Origin: an uncultured Butyrivibrio sp.
GTDB taxonomy: Bacteria; Bacillota; Clostridia; Lachnospirales; Lachnospiraceae
DNA length: 64,000 nt
Direction of reading: 5' to 3'
NCBI RefSeq assembly: GCF_947169445.1
Contig: NZ_CAMVPU010000005.1
Location: forward strand, 62,001 to 126,000
The notes under the pieces were generated by a model. The model did not search any database, was not told where the DNA came from, and saw only the letters and a program-made list of their open reading frames with translations. A program made the position numbers and the translations under genes. Below, piece after piece: positions 46,528 to 53,441 of this stretch (its first letter is position 1; every line of letters begins with the position of its first letter).

Positions 46528-47173
46528 TCTTCCAACCAATATAATCATTTAAAAACTTTTTATGCTCATTGCTATACCTGGAAGTTGCAGTTATCACAAT
46601 CTGATCTTTAAATCTACAAAAATCTACTTTTACCCGATTTTCGCTTTCACTCAGTACACAATAGCTTGCAGTTTTGTACTTTCCTTTGATTCCCTTATCT
46701 TCTAAGTATTCTTGTACTCGTAGAAGACTCCACCCTGTATCAACAGAATCATCAACAAGTAATATATTGTCGTACTTTTCTAAATCTATTCTATCAAAGC
46801 GAGAAGTGCCCCTTACAATTCTGTTTGATTTTTCGTGATAACTAGGCTTGGAAACTCTTTTTTTCAACATGTACGCCAAAAGGAATTTAGGCATCCATGG
46901 AATAATCTTTTTCACTAAATCTTTAGCTTTGTTATCTTCTCTACTTGCTATGACATCAACTATTGGACAATTGAAATACTCTGACATAGGTCTAGCAAAT
47001 AAGAAGCCACTTTTCGCAACAAAAACAATTAAACTTGGCTTAAAGGCTGATGCTATTTCTTTTGCCCATAATTTACAATCTTGTTCTATTTCATATGTAG
47101 TTTTAAAGCTCACCTTAATATCACTTTTATCCGTTATCAATAGTTTTTCCCATTCCAAGCTATAATTCGACAC
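46481..47173 (-). CDS. Phosphoribosyltransferase-like protein of the EPS locus
   Basis: 230-aa protein with a PRPP loop, NILLVDDSVDTGWSL, near residue 138 and a Lys/Arg-rich middle. It differs from the PRTase at 37062 and from purine salvage enzymes. It overlaps the HAD gene, so a two-step reaction (phosphoribosyl transfer and dephosphorylation) is an attractive idea (inference). The start is GTG at 47173 with AGGATAAA immediately upstream; the first Met is much further in. Confidence 0.77.
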   Translation of the reverse strand: MSNYSLEWEKLLITDKSDIKVSFKTTYEIEQDCKLWAKEIASAFKPSLIVFVAKSGFLFARPMSEYFNCPIVDVIASREDNKAKDLVKKIIPWMPKFLLAYMLKKRVSKPSYHEKSNRIVRGTSRFDRIDLEKYDNILLVDDSVDTGWSLLRVQEYLEDKGIKGKYKTASYCVLSESENRVKVDFCRFKDQIVITATSRYSNEHKKFLNDYIGWKNESDAIIEDECKNLC

Positions 47174-47220
47174 TTTATCCTATATATGATTAATTATAAT
47201 CTATATATAGTTTTTTGTCA

Positions 47221-47265
47221 TAGAAAAAAGCGTAGATTTTGTGCCCAAAAGCCCAAAATCTACGC
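47221..47265 (-). terminator. Terminator after the 577-aa unknown gene
   Basis: Perfect 12-bp stem GCGTAGATTTTG (47230-47241) / CAAAATCTACGC (47254-47265) with a T6 run on the minus strand. Bases 47221-47242 are identical to 52084-52105 over 22 positions. Confidence 0.88.
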
Positions 47266-47306
47266 CCTAATTATTTTATTCACCGAATAAAAAACTATAT
47301 TCTATT

Positions 47307-49040
47307 TTACGCCCCAAAGATTTTTGCAACAATCGGCAAAGACATGAAAGCATTAACCAAGGCTTCTTTATGCTCAGCAACCATATACTTTAACGATTTC
47401 TTTATGAAACCAAAAGCATTTTCTATTGCAGTTTTATCCTTCTTTGCACAAGCTTCTTTGATTTCATCAAGGCTTTCCTTGATTGCATCAACCTGTTCTT
47501 TTTCCAGTTTCTCAATCTTATCCAGCTTATCCTTCAATGTATCAATTTCTCTGTCGAGGGCATTATAGTCGAACTCAATATCTACTGAATTGGTCTGGGT
47601 ATTACCAGTTCCTATAATACTATTACCAGCAACCTCAATTTTCGCTCCGTCTCCTACATACGTTCCAGTGTTCACAAAAGTTGTCACAACCTTTTTCCTC
47701 CTTCTAATTCTTTCTATTTGTTCCTCCGCATCCAACTTGATTGCATTAAGATCATATCCATTTTTTGAATTTTGTGATATTTGTGAAATAACATCAATTA
47801 TATCGTGATCATTCAATAATTTGATACTTATAACTACACCATCACACTTTTTTCCTGATTCCCACAGGTATAAACAAGGCAGATCACCTGCTTCAACTCC
47901 TTCAAGATCACCAGAATTGATTGCTTCAAGAGTATTAGCCTTAGTAACATAAGGTATATTCAAATAGTCACCTGAAGCGAAATTAAGTGCTTTAAAATTA
48001 TCGCCGCTTACAAGCTTATCATACTCTTGTGAGTAATCTTCTCTGAACAGAATAAAGCAGTTAAGCTTTGTGTTTTCATATATCTCTTTTGTAAATCTAA
48101 CTAGTTCCTCCTTAGGTTCTATCTTAGCACCTAATATACTTCCCAGATGATCCAAAATAGTTTTCTTCTCTTTCCCAAAGAACACTAATGCATCATCTAC
48201 ATCAACCTTCTTACTGGTATCTTTCTGATATTCAGCTATAAACTTTTCAGGATCTACGACTTCTATTTTTTTCTTTTTGACACGTTCTCCTATATTAACA
48301 GTTCCGTAACTTCCCACTGATGTCATCAAATACAGAGGAACATCGTTTTCAGACTTTCTGTTTATCTTTGCCTTCTTTTTGGCGCCTAATAAGCCAGAAC
48401 CATCTATAACCCTGACATCAGCGTCTTCATTAGGCACAAATACCTTTAGGAAAGAATTACTTTCTAAAATGACATTGTAATTGAGTTCTATTTGAAAGAA
48501 AGCATTTTTGGAATAGAAGTTTTTTAGGCTGCTAAATGAATATAATACCTTTGCAGAAAGGTTATCTTTTTCTCTTATGCTTTGAATGTAGGAATAAAAA
48601 ATATCACTTATAATATTTTTTGCTACATTTCGTATCATAATCATCTTAGTGCGGTAAACCTCTTTGTTTCTAGCACCAAGATACATGGAATCTTCATCCC
48701 CGATTACATCTGCAATTTGGGTATGATACTGATCACGTACATAATCGCATAATTCTAAAACAAAATCGTCCTTTATCTTTCCGGAATTTTTCTTATGGTA
48801 CGAAGCGTAGAATTCATCCATAAATCCGGATAGTAAAACTGACATAATGAGATCACGTGGATCATCTAAAGATTTCAGATAAATCAGGTTCTGTTTCTCC
48901 CTCTCCTTTCTCTGCACGATTTCTCTAACATGCTTGCATGCAAGATACTGCAAATCTCCCCCATCATATTCCAGTGCATTTGGGTAATTACAAACATATT
49001 CGGCAAAGTCTGCCACACCATAACTTTCAATAGGGTTCAT
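47307..49040 (-). CDS. Unknown 577-aa protein paired with HTH-ATPase-nuclease
   Basis: I do not recognise a family. Residues 1-180 are mostly helical. Residues 185-300 are mixed and include a basic stretch (GLLGAKKKAKINRKSEN). A short beta-rich segment (near 470-500; NTGTYVGDGAKIEVAGNS) is followed by a coiled coil (about 505-550; REIDTLKDKLDKIEKLEKEQ) and a hydrophobic end. The protein has no signal peptide. The ATG at 49040 was chosen over an upstream GTG because AAGGAG lies 11 bases before it. The gene starts 17 bases after the ATPase-nuclease stop and ends at its own terminator, so the two form a unit independent of the EPS genes around them. Confidence 0.7.
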   Translation of the reverse strand: MNPIESYGVADFAEYVCNYPNALEYDGGDLQYLACKHVREIVQRKEREKQNLIYLKSLDDPRDLIMSVLLSGFMDEFYASYHKKNSGKIKDDFVLELCDYVRDQYHTQIADVIGDEDSMYLGARNKEVYRTKMIMIRNVAKNIISDIFYSYIQSIREKDNLSAKVLYSFSSLKNFYSKNAFFQIELNYNVILESNSFLKVFVPNEDADVRVIDGSGLLGAKKKAKINRKSENDVPLYLMTSVGSYGTVNIGERVKKKKIEVVDPEKFIAEYQKDTSKKVDVDDALVFFGKEKKTILDHLGSILGAKIEPKEELVRFTKEIYENTKLNCFILFREDYSQEYDKLVSGDNFKALNFASGDYLNIPYVTKANTLEAINSGDLEGVEAGDLPCLYLWESGKKCDGVVISIKLLNDHDIIDVISQISQNSKNGYDLNAIKLDAEEQIERIRRRKKVVTTFVNTGTYVGDGAKIEVAGNSIIGTGNTQTNSVDIEFDYNALDREIDTLKDKLDKIEKLEKEQVDAIKESLDEIKEACAKKDKTAIENAFGFIKKSLKYMVAEHKEALVNAFMSLPIVAKIFGA

Positions 49041-49057
49041 ACCTTTCTTCTCCTTCC

Positions 49058-50941
49058 TCACCCAATTTTTACTTTTTTTCCTTCAAATGCAAATCCGTAG
49101 TGATGTATATTTTTCTTTGATATGCCTCTTTTTACCATTTCCGCATCATAGTTCTTATCTTTAATCTGTTCCAAAGCTTTTTTAACAGTATCATCAAGAG
49201 TAGCCTCTTCACTAGGATCGTGTACTTTAAACTCCAGAATATATGCCGGCGCTTTTATATCCTTTGGTTCAAAGCATACATCATATCTGCCAAAGCCGCT
49301 TTCCCTGTTTGAAGTTATGTAATATGCTGGTGATAGTTCAACCATAAGTCCTAAAACAAACCCGTGATAGAATTTCTCTGGTTGCGCAGATTCTGATGGT
49401 CTGTTTCCTGTATCAAAGCTGGAAAATGTATTAAGTGCAACCTCATTCATGAATCTATTCATATACTTGATATCATTTTGCAAAAGTGCTTTAACAAAAT
49501 CGTTGTATCTAACATCAGCACCCTCAAACCACCTTTTTATCATATCCTCAAAAGTATGTCTAACCTCAAGGTTAGTAAGAGACAGCTGCAAACGCTTACG
49601 GACGCCATAAGAATCATTATCTGAATCAGTGATTCTTAAATATCCGGCAGCAAGAAGAAGACTAAATATTCCGGATTCATTTTTATCTATTAGATTCAAT
49701 ACAATTTCATCATCGATCAGTGCAGTTATGGACTCTCCCCTTAACAGGGCTTCCATGGATTTTTTTACATCAACGCTGCCTTCCCTTATAAGCTTTTCTA
49801 CCATGGAGTTTTCACTGGTATTTGCCCAATAATTGTTCAGCACCCCAGCATCCAAATATCGAGTAATTGACCACGGATTATAAATTCCATCAGCATTTCC
49901 GATTCTGAATCCGTCATACCACTCTTTGACGTTGGCAAGATTATTACCATAGCCGTATTCTAAAAGAGCCTTCCTAACTTCTTCTTCCGTAAAGCCAAAA
50001 TCCGTATCGTACTTGGCATTGGTTATAGTATCAACTTTAAGATTATTAAGATCAGAGAAAATAGACTCCTTGCTGATTCTCGTAATACCTGTAAAAAGAG
50101 CTCTCTCAAGATAAGGATTGGTCTTGAAGGTAGAATTAAAAAGGTTCCTTATAAATCCAGTCATCTTATCCCAGAACCCTTCTATATATGCCTCATGAAT
50201 AGGCGTATCATACTCATCCAGCAAGATCAGTACTTTCCTATTGAAATATTTACTCATAAGTTCGCACAAATACTTTATCGAGTTGGCAGCCGTCGCGTCT
50301 GACATGTCATAGCCTACCATTCCCCAAAACTCTTTATCCATATTTGTAATAAAATCAGCATTTATGAGATAATCATTATTTCTATATAGGCCAACAATTT
50401 CCTGAATTATCTGCTGTCTGGCAGTCTCATAGTCAGTTCCCTTTATTGCAGCAAAACTAATAAACAGGACAGGAAAATTCCCCTGCAATTCCCTGTATTT
50501 TTCTTCATTCCAAATAGCAAGATTCTTAAATAGTCCACCACTGTTTTCATGTCTATTGGAAAAGAAATAGTCAACCATGCTCATATTCAGAGTTTTGCCA
50601 AATCTTCTGGGTCTCGTAATGAGAGTCACCACATCTGCACTTTCCCACCACTTCTTTATAAATAAGGTTTTATCAATATAGAAATATCCGTTCTCAATAA
50701 TTGCCGCAAAGTCCTGATTGCCAATCGATATTTCCGGATGTTCCGATGTATTTATGCCGCCATCTGTAAAAAGAACTCTTTCTAACGCTTCAATTGTTTC
50801 TACTCTTGGAGAAGCAACCTTTCCTCCGATGACCTTTTGCACAGTACTAAGTGGAAGCCCCGACCGACGTGATATTTCCTCGTAGGTAAGTCTCATCTGT
50901 TCTTTTTGTTCTCTAATTTGTTCTATTCTGGTATTGGCCAT
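49058..50941 (-). CDS. HTH - AAA-ATPase-like - PD-(D/E)XK nuclease protein
   Basis: 627-aa protein with three parts. An Xre/LacI-like HTH comes first (residues 15-50; MRLTYEEISRRSGLPLSTVQ). The AAA-ATPase-like domain of PF09820 type has P-loop TRPRRFGKTLNMSM near 105 and Walker B KVLILLDEYDTPIHEAYI near 240. The C-terminal nuclease has GRYDVCFEP then YILEFKVHD near 575-590. The start MANTRIEQIRE follows GGAGAAAAGAT. A DNA-binding domain on this ATPase-nuclease is notable. Three AATTGCAATT sites upstream suggest it represses itself. It may be a defence or selfish element; the function is unproven. Confidence 0.85.
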   Translation of the reverse strand: MANTRIEQIREQKEQMRLTYEEISRRSGLPLSTVQKVIGGKVASPRVETIEALERVLFTDGGINTSEHPEISIGNQDFAAIIENGYFYIDKTLFIKKWWESADVVTLITRPRRFGKTLNMSMVDYFFSNRHENSGGLFKNLAIWNEEKYRELQGNFPVLFISFAAIKGTDYETARQQIIQEIVGLYRNNDYLINADFITNMDKEFWGMVGYDMSDATAANSIKYLCELMSKYFNRKVLILLDEYDTPIHEAYIEGFWDKMTGFIRNLFNSTFKTNPYLERALFTGITRISKESIFSDLNNLKVDTITNAKYDTDFGFTEEEVRKALLEYGYGNNLANVKEWYDGFRIGNADGIYNPWSITRYLDAGVLNNYWANTSENSMVEKLIREGSVDVKKSMEALLRGESITALIDDEIVLNLIDKNESGIFSLLLAAGYLRITDSDNDSYGVRKRLQLSLTNLEVRHTFEDMIKRWFEGADVRYNDFVKALLQNDIKYMNRFMNEVALNTFSSFDTGNRPSESAQPEKFYHGFVLGLMVELSPAYYITSNRESGFGRYDVCFEPKDIKAPAYILEFKVHDPSEEATLDDTVKKALEQIKDKNYDAEMVKRGISKKNIHHYGFAFEGKKVKIG

Positions 50942-50955
50942 ATCTTTTCTCCAAC

Positions 50956-51069
50956 AATTGCAAACTTTTATTATCAGTTGCAAAATATTGCTATTTCATA
51001 TATATAATATAGCATCAAATTGCAATTCAAACTAGTCAAATTGCAATTTTATACCTAGAAATTGCAATT
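50956..51069 (-). promoter_or_regulatory. Operator array of TTGCAA palindromes
   Basis: Perfect AATTGCAATT sites at 51018-51027, 51039-51048 and 51060-51069 are spaced exactly 21 bp start to start. Two weaker TTGCAA sites sit at 50958 and 50978, 20 bp apart, in the leader of the HTH-ATPase-nuclease gene. They flank an A/T-rich promoter-like region. Two-turn spacing places all sites on one DNA face. Confidence 0.75.
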
Positions 51070-51131
51070 TGATTTAATTTGATATTCCATCATGACTCTT
51101 CATATAAACATCTCGAAAAAAATATATTCAT

Positions 51132-51168
51132 AGAAAAAGCGTAGTGCTTTTCCAAGCCACTACGCTTT
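51132..51168 (-). terminator. Terminator of the priming sugar transferase gene
   Basis: Perfect 11-bp stem AAAGCGTAGTG (51136-51146) / CACTACGCTTT (51158-51168) followed on the minus strand by TTTCTATG. It shares the TAGAAAAAGCGTAG flank with the terminators at 47221 and 52084. Confidence 0.88.
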
Positions 51169-51192
51169 CATACATTCTTTTACCCTATTCGA

Positions 51193-51894
51193 TTAGTATG
51201 CCCCATCCGACTCAAACACAACCGGGATGGTCTTGAAAATAAGCTTAAGATCCGTTCCAATGCTCATATCCTTAATATATTTAAGATCCAGTTCAACCCA
51301 TTCGTCCCATTTTATATTGGCACGGCCGCCTACCTGCCAATAACAGGTAAGACCTGGCTTTACAATGAGCCTTTGCTTTTCATAAGCATTGCACTCTTCC
51401 ATTTGGCTGTAAAGAATAGGTCTTGGACCAACAATACTCATATCACCTTTAATGATATTGAGGAGCTGTGGGAGTTCATCGATAGAATACTTACGGATAA
51501 ATTTGCCAACGTGGGTAACTCTTGGATCATCTTTAATCTTGAAAGCATGGCCGGTCTGCTCGTTCTGAGCCTGCATACGTTCAAACATAGACTCCGCATT
51601 CTTATACATACTGCGGAATTTGTAGATTGTGAAAGGCTTCATGTCTTTTCCCGCACGTTCCTGAGTAAAGAAAATAGGGCCTCCATCTTCCATGAGAATA
51701 GCCAATGATGTCAGAATAAAAATTGGCGACAAGACAATCAGTGCCACGCCAGAAGCAACAATATCAAAGCCCCTTTTCAGCCACTTATATATATTTGCCT
51801 TATGATCATATACTTCCTGATAAATCAAGGATATAATCTTAGTCTCGACATTACTTGCAATGCTCTCTTCCTGCTTGGTCACAACGTCATTCAT
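51193..51894 (-). CDS. Undecaprenyl-phosphate sugar phosphotransferase (EPS priming enzyme)
   Basis: 233-aa bacterial sugar transferase that loads the first sugar-1-phosphate onto the lipid carrier. It has one membrane hairpin (IVASGVALIVLSPIFILTSL, near 45), the conserved QERAGKDMKPFTIYKFRSM, KYSIDELPQLLNIIKGDMS with catalytic Asp-Glu, and VGPRP, then PGLTCYWQVGGR. It heads the EPS genes but is followed by its own terminator and the ATPase-nuclease unit. AAGGAAA lies upstream of the start. Confidence 0.94.
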   Translation of the reverse strand: MNDVVTKQEESIASNVETKIISLIYQEVYDHKANIYKWLKRGFDIVASGVALIVLSPIFILTSLAILMEDGGPIFFTQERAGKDMKPFTIYKFRSMYKNAESMFERMQAQNEQTGHAFKIKDDPRVTHVGKFIRKYSIDELPQLLNIIKGDMSIVGPRPILYSQMEECNAYEKQRLIVKPGLTCYWQVGGRANIKWDEWVELDLKYIKDMSIGTDLKLIFKTIPVVFESDGAY

Positions 51895-52083
51895 GCTGGT
51901 ATTTCCTTTCCCCTCATTTTAGGCACACCGGCGAAGACAAATATAATAAGCCCCGTCTAAATTATATTTCGGATATTATTATCAATAATTTAGTGAATTC
52001 ATCATATTTTTCTGAATTATATTGACGATATCAAAGAGAAAAGATATCACATTACCATTATATCCTATATATTGAATTATAGA

Positions 52084-52105
52084 TAGAAAAAAGCGTAGAT
52101 TTTGT
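52084..52105. repeat. Half copy of the 47221 terminator
   Basis: These 22 bases equal 47221-47242 but the second stem arm is missing. They lie just after the higA stop. They may be the remnant of a terminator or a recombination junction. Confidence 0.7.
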
Positions 52106-52125
52106 AGGTAGGAATAATATATCAT

Positions 52126-52398
52126 TTAAACCATTTCAATCTTTAGTGTCTTTCCAAGACCTTTGGCTAAAGCTTTCAAAGTAGTCAACGTCGGCACACA
52201 ATCGCCTTTTTCAATCCTACTTATATTAGATTGCCTGACACCTGTCTTTTCAGATAGTTCTTTCTGAGTCATTTTGTTTTCTAGCCTTGCGGCAATAAGC
52301 ATTCGCTTTATTTGATATTCCAATTCAGTATCCTCCCAAGCTTTAGCAAACTGCTCATCCTGCAATTCCTCATTTAACAATTCATCAATATCGCTCAT
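52126..52398 (-). CDS. higA: HigA-like Xre antitoxin
   Basis: 90-aa protein with a C-terminal Xre HTH (KMTQKELSEKTGVRQSNISR, residues 40-60, then KGDCVPTLTTLKALAKGLG) and an acidic N-terminus. It lies downstream of and overlaps the toxin gene by 14 bases, the HigBA gene order. It would neutralise the toxin and repress the shared promoter. Confidence 0.92.
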   Translation of the reverse strand: MSDIDELLNEELQDEQFAKAWEDTELEYQIKRMLIAARLENKMTQKELSEKTGVRQSNISRIEKGDCVPTLTTLKALAKGLGKTLKIEMV

Positions 52399-52741
52399 CG
52401 GCTATCCTCCTTTCGTAGTCTGCTCTGTATTGTTTGGCTAACATAATAACTTCGCGGGGAGTCTTTTCAGTCTTTTTTATTATTCCATTTGTCACAATAG
52501 CCTTATTCCCTACTGTAAAAAAATACAAACATCTTGCTATATCATTTCCTTGTATTGTTCTCAGTTCAAAAATGCCATCTTCCAAAAGTTTTGAATCTGG
52601 TTCACCAAGCTCATATCCAAATTCTTCTAGTAGCTTTGTACTTCTAATAACTTTAGCTTTTAATTTTTGATCTAAAATTCCTTTTATGAATTGCCCAGCA
52701 GGCTTGGTTCCATCTTGTAATTTATAAAACTCAACTATCAT
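52385..52741 (-). CDS. higB: HigB/RelE-type mRNA interferase toxin (Gp49-like)
   Basis: 118-aa toxin of the phage Gp49/HigB group. Recognisable are GELGEPDSKLLEDGIFELRT-like core residues (here YELGEPDSKLLEDGIFELR), ARCLYFFTVGNKAIVTNG and KKTEKTPREVIMLAKQY. It is predicted to cleave mRNA on the ribosome. AAAGGA lies 6 bases before the ATG. It is first in the TA operon under a good promoter. Confidence 0.92.
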   Translation of the reverse strand: MIVEFYKLQDGTKPAGQFIKGILDQKLKAKVIRSTKLLEEFGYELGEPDSKLLEDGIFELRTIQGNDIARCLYFFTVGNKAIVTNGIIKKTEKTPREVIMLAKQYRADYERRIADERY

Positions 52742-52743
52742 TT

Positions 52744-52788
52744 ATTCCTTTCTAGGAATATTTTATTCCCTCAATTATCATTTGTCAA
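52744..52788 (-). promoter_or_regulatory. higBA promoter and operator
   Basis: On the minus strand TTGACA (52783-52788), 17 bases, then TAAAAT (52760-52765). Alternating half-sites ATTCC (52744-52748), GGAAT (52755-52759) and ATTCC (52765-52769) overlap the -10 and form two palindromes, the arrangement expected for HigA autorepression. Confidence 0.78.
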
Positions 52789-52916
52789 AAATCTTTCTGT
52801 CATTCTGTGAACTTCACAGGACAATCCACCCTACCTGCAGGAATCACTAGACAGTTGCCTTTTACGCGAAAAAAGGCTGACTTTAAGAACGCTCAGCTAT
52901 CCAGCCTATTTGCAAA

Positions 52917-53130
52917 ACTGGTATACTGTGCAGGAGTTATGCGGGGTAAGTGACAATTCCCGCAGGTATGATGTTTGGTAGATATCTCTCATACAAGATA
53001 AAGGCTTTGCGCTAAGGATTAATACCTCACCCAAGAGTTAATCTAAAAGCGTCTTGCACTTCGGCGAATTAGACACGCCGTCCGCATGATCGATGGCTCC
53101 GGTTGGAGCAGAAGTTTAAGAGAAAAAATA
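52917..53130 (+). ncRNA. Candidate stand-alone structured RNA
   Basis: No protein frame is present from 52742 to 53441. An extended -10 (TGGTATACT, TATACT at 52922-52927) predicts a start near 52933. Downstream are stacked complementary pairs: TGCGGG/CCCGCA (52940, 52959), GTATGA/TCATAC (52966, 52989), CGCT/AGCG enclosing GGATTAA/TTAATCT (53010-53051), and GCTCC/GGAGC (53096, 53105). Base composition is clearly less A/T rich than nearby spacers. I cannot assign an RNA class: tmRNA, RNase P, SRP and 6S hallmarks were not seen. The strand is inferred from the promoter only. Confidence 0.4.
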
Positions 53131-53247
53131 TATGCGTCCAGACCAAAGGCCTGTATGTTCAAAGGTTTTATTTATTTCTCACAACCACGTTTGCAAGGAT
53201 ACAACATGTTTTTCCACTTGTAAATAGGGTAACCGAAATCTTTAAAA

Positions 53248-53277
53248 AGTCTTAAATAAGTCTTAAGAAAGTCTTAA
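53248..53277. promoter_or_regulatory. Three AGTCTTAA direct repeats at 11-bp spacing
   Basis: AGTCTTAA starts at 53248, 53259 and 53270, exactly one helical turn apart. This is the layout of OmpR/PhoB-family response-regulator sites. Which transcript they control is unclear. A TTACTGT/ACAGTAA hairpin follows at 53283-53320. Confidence 0.5.
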
Positions 53278-53388
53278 GAAGTTTACTGTATTGAAATAAT
53301 TAGCGTTTTCAAAACAGTAATTATCTCTCATCTTTTATAATTGTCGCGCAATGGATAATTGATTTCTTTTTAGCCGCAATAAGAAACA

Positions 53389-53427
53389 AGACTCATCAGG
53401 AATAATCCTCTTATTCCCAATGAGTCT
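53389..53427 (-). terminator. Terminator of the GH10-esterase gene
   Basis: AGACTCAT (53389-53396) pairs with ATGAGTCT (53420-53427) around an inner GGAAT/ATTCC stem, 15 bases after the stop codon. The minus-strand tail is T rich (TTGTTTCTTATT). Confidence 0.82.
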
Positions 53428-53441
53428 AGTGCTATGTCATA

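Noticed and set aside
50956..51069. Short phased repeats considered as a CRISPR array
   Set aside because: Repeats are 10-bp palindromes with 11-base spacers and sit on a promoter; no cas genes are present.
47221..52105. The 22-bp direct repeat as phage or ICE attachment sites
   Set aside because: No integrase, excisionase or conjugation gene lies between or near the copies, and one copy is plainly a terminator.
52801..52860. AGGGTGGATT on the minus strand resembling a T-box
   Set aside because: The following ACCGCG and antiterminator/terminator pair are absent and the downstream gene is a toxin.
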